A DNA stretch of 64,000 bases from Ceratotherium simum simum (Eukaryota > Chordata > Mammalia > Perissodactyla > Rhinocerotidae), in assembly GCF_000283155.1 (NCBI RefSeq), contig NW_004454170.1, positions 13,924,927 to 13,988,926 on the forward strand, written 5' to 3'. Both the position numbers and the translations under genes were made by a program. Positions 11,641-22,495 of the stretch are shown here, piece after piece; positions within the stretch are counted from its first letter, which is position 1, and each line of letters opens with the position of its first letter. The notes below the pieces were generated by a model. That model worked only from the letters and a program-made list of their open reading frames with translations, was not told where the DNA came from and did no database searches.

Positions 11641-14309
11641 CATCATTCCCCACCCACCTGGGATGTGTTGCATCACATGTTCTCATCAGGAGCTGCCATT
11701 ACATGCTCACCAGTGCCCCCCACCCTTCACTTTGGGCATTGCATCCTGGAGCCAAGCCCTCTCTTGCTGCCAATGGGATTGTGGTCTACTAGTTAAAGGA
11801 GACAACCAAGTCATGTGTCCTGAAGCGCTTTTTTTTTTCCCCCCTCAGTGACTCACAATGAGACATGTGGTTAGTTGTTTGGAATTAACTACTTTTCCAG
11901 CGTTTTACAAAGCCTAAATGCCCTCGGTGGTATTTTTAACAATTCTAAGGAAGTTCTCAGTTTATTTTCAACATTAAAGATGCTACAACAAGAGTGAGCA
12001 GAATGGAAAAGTTGAAGCCCTTGTTGGTAGGGCTACAGACACAGAGTCTCCATTAGAAACAGCTGTGCCTGTAAGTTTTCTTCTGTGATACATTTATTGA
12101 CATTCTTGTTGTGTTGCCAGTGCTAGCTGGTGGCCAGCTGTTCTCATCAGATTTTAATTAAAAAAGCTACCAAACCCATCAAGAATATTCTGTGTAAAGA
12201 TGTGCAACACCTGTCGGCTGCTGTTCCTGTACCAGATCTATCTCTATGTCTGGACCTTAACAATATAATTCATTCTTACCCTTGTTGCCCCACATCCAAA
12301 ATAATGTGTATTAAGCTGACATCCCTGTACCTTTAAGGGAATTTTATCCCCCTGAAATTATATGCAAAATTGGGTATGTATATTCTTATGAAGAGAAGGC
12401 TCATACCTGCAACAGATTTTCAAATGCATCCATTATTCAGAAAAGGGGTAAAGAAGATTGACTATAGATAGGTACCCCTCTATATTAATTTTTAGTGGAA
12501 AAAAATAATAGTTGCTTGTCTTAAAAACCTCAATCAACAATGGGAGACTTCTCAGGGTAAGTTAAAGACTAAATAAAGTAGGGATAAAACATGGGAAAGG
12601 AAAGTTAAGTAGAAATAGTATATCTGTTAACAGGCAATAGAGGATGATTCGCTTGAAAAGAGTAGGTTAGAAAATAGAAACTTTACTACCATAATTTTAC
12701 CTCAGTCAACATATTAACAGTAGGCATATATATCAACTTCTAGAAAAGGCTCTCAGGGAGGCAAAAGTCATCTTTCAAGTTTATAAGCTCATGCCATGTC
12801 CAAAAAGAAAGTACATACCTAATTTTAATACATAACGATTTATAAATCAACAGATTATAATTTGCCAATATTCACTGCTTTTCTCTGCTCACTTTCCCAA
12901 TGGCCAAGAAAAGCAGTCAGTTCCAAGCCATTATCCATCTTGCTTCTCTATCATAGTATAGAAAGGGTTACGAAGTTCTGAATTTGCCTTACAATCACCA
13001 AAATGTGACATGGTTCCTTTGCTCCCCACTTCCCTCATCCTCTTCCCCCACAAAAACAGAGAAAAAATAATAATATTAAGAATAGACTTTCTCTAGGGAC
13101 AGAGAAGTAAGCCCAGGACTGACTTACATAATAATTGAAGAAATATCCTTGAATGTGTGGCAACAATGTCTACAGCCTCACCATTTCCACCGTCTTTATA
13201 TTACTTCTGTTTCCTTTCTCTTAAGAATCTCTCAATGACTGATTGCTTCTATGAAGCCCTAAGAAAACCACTCTGTCACTACAGCCGTCCCAAATCCAAC
13301 GCTTCTCACCACCTACAATTTGGCGAAGTCTTTGAGAAGAGAAATAACAGGAGTAAGGAAAGAGAACCATGAAAACCTTTATTGTTTTTTCTCCCTCTTC
13401 CACTCTGAAAGAAAAAAGAAATTGTTAGATAAGAGATAGGCAGACAAGGAAACAGCAGCAAAATGCACACACATACACATATAGCATAATGGGCAAAATT
13501 TCGGTTGAAAAGAATAACTGAATGGTAAAATGAAGCCCATGTTAGTAACAAAATGACAATTCTAGCACTTAGTTTTAGGAAAAAGTTACACTTGGCTTAC
13601 TTCTAGTAAAAATCTCAACTTCTTATCCCTATAGATTTATTAGCACAATAATGGAGCATAACCAGGCAGTAAAAAGTTACTGCTTTGAAGAAAAAAAGTT
13701 GGTTCTACCATAAAATTTGTAAACTTTGTTTCTTCAGTGCCTGAGGCACTGTTTCCAGAAGTTTTTTTTTAGCCTAGTATTATGTGCACATACAGAATAT
13801 CAAAACAAAACTTGAAGTGGGAAATTTAATAAGGTTAATTTTTTTAAAGAAAACTAGCTTTAATGTGAGATGCATGCTAGTCCTCACTTTCTAAGGTTTA
13901 TTCCAACAGCAGTAAACATATTCACATTTACTTTGTGGTCCAGGACAAGTTAATAATTAGTTCTGAGTCCTACCATATTTCTATATTATGTCAAATCTAA
14001 CAAAATTCAGTCAAGATTTAAACAAAATTCATTAAGTGTTTTAGGACTTGCTGAAATTCGATCTCCTCCGCAAAGACTTGCCTCAGTAATGTGGCGATTT
14101 CCTGCCCTCTTATCCTATCCTTGTCTTCTCAATATAACATTCATAAATCTGATGCCACTCTCTGCACTTTTAGGGAAATGATGGAGCTTTGCCAGAAGAC
14201 CAAAGATAGGCAAAGCCCTGATTTTCAAAGGAGTGCGGGACAGGAGAAACACAAGTATAAGGTCTTTGAAGTTAAAGGCTATATCTTATTTCCTTTTTTA
14301 TTGCCAGCA
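11641..14309. other. Unannotated, possible conserved noncoding patch
   Basis: No repeat or gene recognised in about 2.7 kb. The patch at 12060-12340 is free of recognisable repeats and contains AGCTGG-TGG-CCAGCT (12125-12139), with an E-box CAGCTG inside, next to a homeobox-like TTAATTAA. It could be a conserved noncoding element; sequence alone cannot show that. Overlapping frames at 13157-13551 on both strands look like chance. Confidence 0.4.
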
Positions 14310-14355
14310 CCTAGTAAAGGGTCTGTAACATAAATGAATTAATGAATGAATGAAA
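14310..14355 (+). mobile_element. L2 LINE tail
   Basis: 'gccagcacctagtaaagggtctgtaacataaatgaattaatgaatgaatgaa' resembles the last bases of L2, including the (AATG)n end. Confidence 0.6.
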
Positions 14356-14554
14356 TCAATTCAAATAGATTCTGAAAACCATAGACTGGAAAATATAACA
14401 TCTACCTTCTCTTGAAATGAGAAATAGGTAGACGAATTGTGGCCCCTTAGAAAGGAAGAGAGACTGGATTCACTAAAAACAAAGCATGCCAGGCTAACCC
14501 CACCAGGATTTTATTCTTTGCTCTGTGCTGTTCAGCTTGGACCAAAACATAATC

Positions 14555-15100
14555 AGCATACTAATCAAATTTGTGAATGTTACAAAATTGGTGAGGACCA
14601 TTAATACACTAGATAACAGAATGGAGATTCTACTTTACCTCAAAGATCTGAAAATGGACTGAAAGCCATCTATTTGAAATTTTAACAAAAACAAATGTAA
14701 ATGACTATCTTTAGATTCATCAAAACAATTAAAAAATTTAAGATGAGAGAATCTGGACTCAATGGTAGGAAAAATGTGGTATGGTATGGTATGGCATGAA
14801 AAAATAAAGCAAGGTTTCAAGTGACCACAGCTCAGTATGAGCCAATGATGTGAGACGGATACTAAAAAATTATTGTAAATTTTAGTATTGATAGAAATAT
14901 CCTATACACATCATAAAAGCAAATAGTCCACTGTATTCTGCATTAGACAGAATCCATTTTTGCCCTCTGTTGTGACACTCTAAGAGAAATGCTGACTAAC
15001 TGGAGAGTATTGAGAAGAGCATGAGAAGATTTTAAAATGAGGAACATTTAAGAAATTTGAGGCATCCAAGTTGAGGGAGATGAATAGTAACCTTCAGGTT
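14555..15100 (+). mobile_element. L3/CR1 LINE remnant
   Basis: Several blocks appear in CR1/L3 order: 'atcaaatttgtgaatgttacaaaattgg', 'aacagaatggagattct', 'acaaaaacaaatgtaaatgac', 'gaccacagctcagtatgagccaatgatgtga'. These correspond to the end of reverse transcriptase and the following region in chicken-type CR1 elements. All reading frames are broken. This is one of the oldest families in the window; the call rests on remembered consensus. Confidence 0.65.
14777..14797. repeat. (TATGG)n
   Basis: About four pentamer units, the last with one change (tggca). Inside the L3/CR1 remnant. Confidence 0.8.
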
Positions 15101-15345
15101 TGTTTTTATTTATTTATTGGACCTCAAGGATACTAAAGTATAATAATCATAATATTTCGTATAATTCCTAATAATCATAACATCATATAATCATGAATCA
15201 TATAATTCATAATAATGATAACATTCTCATCACTGATCCACAAATATTATTACTTATTTATTTTTATGTTTGATTGTTTGCTTGTCTTTTTTTTAATAAT
15301 GTAGCAAGATCCCATGAAACCCCCACCCAAAGTGAAAATAAGAAC
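15101..15345. other. AT-rich spacer
   Basis: Dense in 'ataatcata'-like short repeats (15140-15225). No gene or named repeat. Confidence 0.5.
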
Positions 15346-15908
15346 CTTGGCAATAACTTTCTTCCTCCTCTGGCAGAGGCCACAGGGATATCTCCGGCAG
15401 AGGCCACAAGGATAATTCTCCGTCTTACAATGTGATATTGACACTCTACCAACAGAGTGGTGAGGTCTATGTACCCTCCTCTTGAAAGTAGGAAGACCGT
15501 TGTAACTAGTTTGGCAAAGTGACACTATGCAACCAGGCTAGATCATAAAGATGCTGTGCACTTCTGCTTTTCTCCATTAGGATGCTTGCTCTTGGGATCC
15601 AGCCATCATGCTGTGAGGAAGCTCAAATCAGCCCACACTGAGAATCCATGTGGAGAGACCACATATCAGTATTCTAGCCATTAGGCAGCATCAATGGCTA
15701 AGACATTTCCAGATGATTCCGGCTCCCAACTGCCAGCCCCATCCTTAAAGTCTTCTCAGTTAAGGCTCAGATATCATGGAGCAAACACAAGATATCCCCA
15801 CTGTTTCTTGTCCAAATCTCTGATCCACAGAATCCGTGAAAATTATCAGATGGTTGTTTTATGACACTAAGTTTTGGGTAGTTTGTTACGCAGCCATAGT
15901 AACTGGAT
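15346..15908 (+). mobile_element. MLT1-type MaLR LTR
   Basis: Characteristic blocks: 'cttgctcttgggatccagccatcatgctgtgaggaagctcaa' (15586 onward), 'tccacagaatccgtgaaaattatcag', and an end 'atgacactaagttttgggtagtttgttacgcagccatagtaactgg'. A solo-LTR-like ERVL-MaLR remnant with an approximate 5' border. It contains a 24-bp imperfect tandem duplication at 15368-15415. Confidence 0.8.
15368..15415. repeat. 24-bp tandem duplication
   Basis: Two adjacent 24-mers (15368-15391 and 15392-15415), sharing cggcagaggccaca-like cores and differing at three positions. Local duplication inside the MLT1 LTR. Confidence 0.8.
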
Positions 15909-16019
15909 ATCAGTATGTGGTCATCACCATTGCATTTCCCTGTTGTGCTCAACTTAAAGGAACCACCATCTTCTATCCTGTCTTTATCTATCCCTTCCTT
16001 TCATCTTATATAATTAGAT

Positions 16020-16377
16020 CTCATCTCCAAGTAAGCCTAAAAGTATATTTTTAATTTTAATTGTTTTTTACTTTATAAAAAGGGTATCCTATTTAATGTA
16101 TTCTTTTGGAACTTATTTTTTCACTTAATATTATATTTGTAATATACATCCTTATTGTTGTTGTTCAATAATTTTGACTGCTAAATAATATTCCATTGAA
16201 TGAATATACAATAGTTGATCATCCACCCTCCTGTCAATGTTAGGCTGTCCCAGGTTTTTGCTATTGTGAATAGCACTGCCAAGAACATTCTCATATATAT
16301 CTCTTGGAGTATTTGTACAAAAGTTGATCTTGGGACTACTAGAAGGTAGGATATGTAAATGTTTGGGCAAATATTTA
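16020..16377 (-). mobile_element. L1 LINE fragment
   Basis: Plus-strand text 'taaataatattccattgaatgaatatac...catccaccctcctgtcaatgttaggctgtcccaggtttttgctattgtgaatagcactgccaagaacattc' is the well-known reverse strand of an L1 3' region. Interrupted at 16377 by an ERE SINE. Confidence 0.85.
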
Positions 16378-16635
16378 TTTATTTATTTATTTATTTTTAA
16401 TTATTTATTTGTTCAATTAATACATCTTTTTTTTTTTTTCCTGAGGAAGACTGGCCCTGAGCTAACATCCATGCCCATCTTCCTCTACTTTATATGGGAC
16501 GCCGCCCCAGCATGGCTCCACAAGCAGTGCATTGGTGCGCACCCGGGATGCAAACTGGCGAACCCCGGGCTGCCACAGCAGAGCGCGCACACTTGACCGC
16601 TTGCGCCACCAGGCCGGCCCCTGGTCAAATATTTA
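16368..16635 (-). mobile_element. ERE SINE in L1, 10-bp TSD
   Basis: Reverse-oriented short-form ERE. Its head is complete at the 3' side ('ccaggccggcccc' near 16612-16622). Its A-tail appears as (TTTA)n/T-rich sequence at 16378-16440. TSD caaatattta at 16368-16377 and 16626-16635. The 90-codon frame over it is SINE sequence. Confidence 0.93.
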
Positions 16636-16659
16636 AAAGAGTGAGGTAAGGAAAAGGAC

Positions 16660-16775
16660 TACAATTCAGGCACAATATAAAGAACTAACCCTGGAGTCAG
16701 ATGACTTTTGTGGGGGATCCAATTTTTGCAGCTCAAAGGTTGTATGACCATGGATAATTCACTTTGTTAATCTAC
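16660..16775 (+). mobile_element. MIR SINE fragment
   Basis: 'aaccctggagtcagatgactttt...gttgtatgaccatggataattcacttt' matches the 5' half of MIR. Confidence 0.65.
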
Positions 16776-17211
16776 AAGAAATTTTTGTTGAGATATAATT
16801 TGATAATATGAAATCTCTTTGTAAATTATAATGATGTAAAAATGTGGCATTATTTTTAAGAAAAATCGTATTGTTTTATGTGTTACTACAGAAAAAAAAA
16901 GAATTCGGACCAAAGGCTGGAAGTTACAGTGACTCAGATTTTGTACCAAAAATAAGCAAGAACTATTAACAATTTAACCTATACTACAATAGAACAGGCT
17001 TCCTGGAATGGCTGAATTAAGATGGAGTAAGCCTGATCTGTGAGGGTCTGGAATTTCCCAATACCAGGTCAGGCAGGTAGGGGTCACAAGGAAAGAAAGA
17101 TGGACTAGGCTTCAGGACTGTATACATGTGGAGGATTCTTAGCAAAGAAGCCAAGAACAGAAGCACAAGCCATGGGACAGACCCAGGCAAATCATTTAGT
17201 TCTTTTGGTTA

Positions 17212-17644
17212 TACTGTGTGTTGTGGATTGAATTGTGACACCCAAAAAGGTACGTTGAAGTCCTAACCCCTGGTGCCTGTAATGTGACCCTATTTGGAAA
17301 TAGGGTCTTTGCAGATGTAACAAAATTAAGATGAGGTCATTAGGGTGGGCCCTTAATCCAACATGACTGGTGTCCTTATAAGAGGAGAAGACAGCCATGA
17401 GAAGAGACACAGACAGAGGCAGAGATTGGAGTTAGGCTGCCACAAACTACAGAACATCTGGGGCTACCAGAAGCTGGAAGAAACAAGGAAGGATCTTCCC
17501 CTAGAAGCTTCGGAGGGAGCATGGCTTTGCCAACACCTTGGTTTCAGACTTCTCCAGAACTGTGAGAGAATAAATTTCTGTTGTTTTAAGCCACCCAGTT
17601 TATGGTAATGTGTTATGGCAGCCCTAGGAAACTAATATACTGTG
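17212..17644 (+). mobile_element. MLT1 MaLR solo LTR with TSD
   Basis: LTR 17219-17637 starts tgttgtggattgaattgtg and ends in 'ccacccagtttatggtaatgtgttatggcagccctaggaaactaata', typical of MLT1A/B. Flanks share tactgtg (17212-17218 and 17638-17644); the true MaLR duplication is probably 5 bp of this. There is no internal region, so it is a solo LTR. Frames at 17192-17608 are LTR sequence. Confidence 0.92.
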
Positions 17645-17800
17645 AGTCATTAAGAGCCCAAGGAGGCACAGGCAATTCCCCATGATTGGACAACTGTACA
17701 GCAGGGATGTTGTGAAACAGATACCTTCATTGAAAGAGAATTTGGACAGGATGATCTCTAAAGGTCCTTCCTGACTCTGGGATTCTCCATGGATCCATCC
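17645..17800 (+). mobile_element. MIR3-like SINE tail
   Basis: 'gacaggatgatctctaaaggtccttcctgactctgggattct' follows the MIR3 3' pattern. Upstream half unclear. Confidence 0.4.
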
Positions 17801-18499
17801 AGTAAAATTCTCATATCAATAGATATGCAGAATATATATGTAGAGTGCAGTTAATGGTTAGAATGGTCAGACAAGATATCTAACACGTGCATTTATTTAA
17901 ACTCCCCCAATCTTAACTCAGATGGGCTCAGCTTCCCCAAAGACCGTAGGTGTCCACCTATCTCTACCCATCAGTTCAAACATTCTCTTCTGACAAGATA
18001 TAGGAAAGGGACAGGAATAGATAAATCCCATCATAGCCATTTGGGATTATTAGCTACAATAAGAGTAGAAAATAAAATAGGAATATGAGAAATTTGTGCT
18101 TCTCGAGTCTTGTGTCCTGCCAAGAAATCTCCTGTCTAGCGACTTCTTGTAAAAAAAAAAAAAGAAAGAAAGAATATTAGGGTATATAAATCCACTTTCT
18201 GAATTGAGTGCCAGGAGTCAGAAAGTCCAAATTATTGAACTAGTCTCTGCACCATCATAATAAAGCACGCTCCTGATTTTCGAAAAGTTAAAAGATACCA
18301 AAGATACATTTTTTTCTCTATGAAACGTTCACAGTGCTTTAGGAAAGCTGCTAACGGTATGTGATTTACATCTCTGTTTAATCTGTGTTTCTGTTCAATA
18401 TTTGCATAGTTTTATAAATATCAATATGTTCTGACATTTACACAGTCTCTCTTGGATTATAAACTCTGAGAAGGAAAAAGACTCCATTTTACAGGTACG
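17801..18499. other. Unannotated, no gene seen
   Basis: Unique AT-rich sequence with an A-run at about 18150-18172 (possible old retroelement tail without a recognisable body). Confidence 0.5.
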
Positions 18500-18705
18500 C
18501 CATGCCAGAAGACACTTCAAGATTCTTAAATAAGAGCAAATAGAGCTTTAGTTAAATATCATTGTTTTGTCTTAAACCATAAACTAAGGGTGTTTTTTAA
18601 TCTCCTTCACGGAGTTGTTGGGATGATTAAATAACACAGTGAGGGCAAGGCATGTGCACAGCGGCTAGCAATCAGTAAATCTCCATTAAATATCAGCTCC
18701 AGGTT
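18500..18705 (+). mobile_element. MIR SINE 3' half
   Basis: 'ttcacggagttgttgggatgattaaataacacagtgagggcaaggcatgtgcacagcggctagcaatcagtaaatctccattaaata' matches the MIR 3' half. Confidence 0.7.
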
Positions 18706-18784
18706 TCATACTGAGACAGGTATTGAGAGTCAATATTTGTGCTTAAAGTTAAATGTGCAAAGTTTTAAGATCCTTGCCCCCGTA

Positions 18785-19042
18785 ATGATACGGTGAGAAG
18801 TGGCAGAGTATAGAGCACCCTCGATAAAGCACAAGCGTTGGACACGCAATCAAGGGTTTAGACCACGGCTTTTCTGCTCAGGAGTTGTGTGACCTCAGGT
18901 AAGTTATCTAACTCCCTTAGCATCAGTTTTCTCATCATACAAGAGTTATTTTCAGGGACATTATATGAGTATTAGACATAGTGCTTATAAAGCACCTACT
19001 GTGATACCTGGCACATACTAAGCATTTTATAAATAGCAGTAT
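18785..19042 (+). mobile_element. MIR SINE
   Basis: Near full length: 'gagttgtgtgacctcaggtaagttatctaactccc' and 'cagttttctcatcatac', then 'aagcacctactgtgatacctggcacatactaagc'. Confidence 0.9.
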
Positions 19043-20589
19043 AAACCCAAGGGGTCCTTCAGCCCATGTTGCTTCATCTCAAAGGGTTCCTTTAAGTACT
19101 TTCCACTCTTCTATACACAACTCTTATTTTTATCTCATAATTTGAATTCCTTTTCCATACAGTAATATACATATTTATGGAATGTCTATATTAGTAAAAC
19201 ATCAACCATTAGTTTAAAAAAAAATTTAAAGACCTTGTTAAGGAAAAGTGTCCAAAATTGGAAAAAGGAAAAAAAATAGATGGCAAGTCTTATCAGTGTC
19301 AGATGGGTTGAAGGCCCATCCAGGGATTATCTAAGAGATGTCATTGTTTCATTCACTAGTTACTACTGATTAAAGCTCCCAGACTTAGTGATGTTACCGT
19401 GAAACTTGTACATTTTTTGTCCAGCAGAGATGCAAATAATGTATGTCTGTTTTCTGGAACAGACAATCCCAAAGGTTATGGTGATAGCCCTGTAGGATAT
19501 TAACCAGTTTTTTGTATCTAGTCTGGTAATCTTATCCTAACATTCCCTTATTAAATTGCTTGTAAGTATCTAAGTCCCCAAATGCTGTTTGAACTAGTGT
19601 TAACATCTTCCCAATTCCCTCATTAATAAATGAGTGAGTAATATTTTTGACATGTGTTCTTTTCATATTTGTATGTGAGTCATGGTTTTAATTTTCTAAA
19701 AATGATATGCTAGCAGCTCTGAGAAAGCTTATTGGGAAAATGATTACCAAATCATTTTACAAAAATGAAAAATTATTTGGCAATGTGAATTATCCCTTTC
19801 TAATTCATCTGTTAAATCAGTTAAGAGTTTTTCTATGTGTTTTCTTCTGGCTGGGCATTCTTGGGGTCAGGCCATTGGCATGATCAAGTACAGCTGCCAC
19901 TTGCTGCAGCAAGATAAGTTGGCAGAAGTTCTAAGGTCTCTTATACAACCACATTAGCAGTGAATTCAAAATCGCTGTAACAATTGCTATCAGCTTCCCT
20001 TTTTTTGCTTATTCTAATATTAATGATCTGAGAGATAAGGTTCATGCTCCATATGCTCACAATGGCTGGCTAGCTTCACACATATGAAATAACAGTTTCA
20101 TTCCAGTTTTTCTGCCAACAGGGGAGAATAAACAAAGCTAGACTCTTCTTGGTGTGTTGGTTAAGCCATTTTGCACTTTGTTAATTTGTAATGCTCATGG
20201 ACACAGAAACCATTTGGCAACACTTGGTGCCAATGTCTGCTTAATTCATGACTACTTTAAGCCATGTGAATTCTCATAAGCTCACATACCCAAGGTTTAG
20301 AAGAAAGAAAGGTGGGAACAATTCACATTCAAATTTAAAATTTCACAGATAATTCACAGTCTAATGATCCACGTTTCCCTGGACAAAAAGTTGAGGTGTA
20401 TGATGAATTCAATAAGTTCAAACTAGGAAAAACAGAAAAAATATAAATAGGGGGAATTATTCTCCTCATAGAAGGATTCTCCACTGTACAAAATAATTTA
20501 TAATAAGAACTTTTAGGAGCAAAACCCGTTAGGACTTTAAACTTTTCTTTTTCTTCCTTTATTTTTTCCTCTCTTTCTCAATACAAATG
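19043..20589. other. Repeat-poor unique stretch
   Basis: About 1.5 kb with no recognisable transposon, unusual for this window. The part at 19850-20290 is high-complexity and contains a TTGGCA...TGCCAA inverted repeat (20214-20233). A candidate conserved noncoding block; no coding frame. Confidence 0.4.
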
Positions 20590-20760
20590 TTTAAAGCAGT
20601 GTAGTAGAATGAGCAAGGCTTTGGTACTACTCGTGTGTGACCTTAGAGAAACCTATTCATCACACTTGGATAGGATTTCCTTACCCAAGAATGAAGGAGT
20701 GGGCCTGTTGGGACTCTAAGACTCCATCTAACTCCATTCCATGACCTACAGACAGCTTTT
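20590..20760 (+). mobile_element. MIR3-like SINE
   Basis: 'agtgtagtagaatgagcaaggctttggtac', 'gtgtgaccttagagaaacctattc' and 'ggactctaagactccatctaactcc' follow MIR/MIR3 order. Confidence 0.6.
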
Positions 20761-20944
20761 TGAGAGGTCACATTACATAAGCTATTCCTAAAATAACTTG
20801 AGGAAAGTAATTGCCAGAGAATGTCTATATTCTCAGTTCACTTGACTTATGGAGAAAGGACCATGTCCTGTGATGGATCAAATCATGCTGCTAACTGGTT
20901 TTGTCTGAGAAAGAGGAGCAGAAAAGAACACCAAACAAAGTGAG

Positions 20945-21068
20945 TTACAGGGCTTCCAATCAGAGCTTTACCAATAACCAGTTGTCTGGCCTTGGACATG
21001 TCATTTTGCCTCTATAAAGTGAGGACTCAGACCAGATCTCTCTTCCAGCACTAATTTCCATTATCTAC
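20945..21068 (+). mobile_element. MIR3-like SINE
   Basis: 'ccttggacatgtcattttgcctctataaagtgaggactcagaccagatctctcttccagcac' matches MIR3. Confidence 0.7.
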
Positions 21069-21145
21069 CCAATTTACAGATATTTAGCTAGTTGCAAGGG
21101 TAGCTAGATCAAGCCTATGTTTGCCATTCATTGGCAATGCAAACA

Positions 21146-21362
21146 GGCTTTAGGGGCATGAATCCTAGCTCTGATGCTCACAAGCTGTGTGACTTTGGGC
21201 AAGTCACTTAAACTTGTAAAGCCTCAGTGTCCCGAATCGTAAAATGGGGACAGAGAATCTACTTATAGCGTATATTTTGAAGGTTAAATAGCTAAGTATA
21301 TTTAAAATGCCCGATAAGGTAGCTAGTATGCAGTTTTACTCAATAAATAGCACTTGTTTTTA
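21146..21362 (+). mobile_element. MIR SINE
   Basis: Very clear: 'atcctagctctgatgctcacaagctgtgtgactttgggcaagtcacttaaacttgtaaagcctcagtgtcccgaatcgtaaaatgggg', with the 3' part ending 'ctcaataaatagcacttg'. Confidence 0.95.
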
Positions 21363-22224
21363 CTGTTGCAGCCAAGTTATGGTGAGACTTTTGAGCTGAA
21401 GGAAACATTTTGCATAATTATTTTTTAAAATATATCTTCAAAGCTGTGTATGCTCTTTTTCATACAGTGCGACTTACTCGTAACTTCAAGACATCCTCTC
21501 TAGAATTGATATTAAATTTTGGATTTCACAATAATTCTCTCATGAGTGTGTAAAGATTAACAATATAATATTTGTAATCTTTTATTACCCTACAAATGGA
21601 AAACACTACATACCTGTCCAAGGTTTTTATTATATTTTTTAAAAAGTCAAAATGTTTGCATTGACAATAAGACAGGATGACTATTAGAGAGGATTAGGAC
21701 TGAACTATAGTTGTTGAAGGAAGTTTCCTTAGCAAACTGTAAAGTCTCTTCACCTGAAATAGCCTCTAAAATGTTTTATTAATGTCATTATTAATATTAA
21801 TTCAAATGGTATTACTATTTATAGGCCCTGAAAAATATAAGTAATATGGACTTTTAGAAGTCAATTTGTTTCAATTTTTTAAATTCAAGCATCATACCTA
21901 AGATCTCAAGAAAACATGAAATTCACTTTATCTAATTGTCAGATTTTACAGGTTCATTTGTAAAAGTTTCTCATGACCCTCATCCAAAGTGGTAAATAAT
22001 TCTAAGCTTAACGTTGGTAACATTTCAGCTTTAGTTACTATATAGTTATTTCCATTTAATGGCATACCACTCTCCAATTTATCACCCTCCAATGCCTAAC
22101 TCCAACTACTATAGAACTCATTACTGTTTTGAGGAAAAAAATCTCTCTTCAATGTATTGTGTCCAAAAGACACTTAGATTATGAGGAAAAAATAAATATC
22201 CAAAGTCGTAAAAACAGGGGTGAA
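21363..22224. other. AT-rich, no gene seen
   Basis: Unique AT-rich sequence; no feature recognised. Confidence 0.5.
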
Positions 22225-22495
22225 AATAATAATACCACAATTTATTGAATATCTCTTATTGAGTACTCACTATGGGTCCGACATTATTAAGTACATGAGC
22301 ATAATTTAATATTTACATATGTGATCTAACGACCACAAAAGATAAGCATTAATTTCCCCATTTATCAGATAAGGAAACAAGGCCAAGGAAGTTCAGTGAC
22401 TGGACCACAACTACTGAGCTTTCAAATGTCAGCGCTGAGAGTATTTTTGACCTCAAGTCTACGCTCTACACACAATGTCACGCTCTTCATTAACA
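22225..22495 (-). mobile_element. MIR SINE
   Basis: 'atttattgaatatctcttattgagtactcactatgggtcc...tcagataaggaaacaaggccaaggaagttcagtgac' is a decayed reverse MIR. Confidence 0.75.

Noticed and set aside
14955..14975. CTCF-like 'gccctctgttgtgaca'
   Set aside because: Core mismatches, and it lies in the L3/CR1 remnant.
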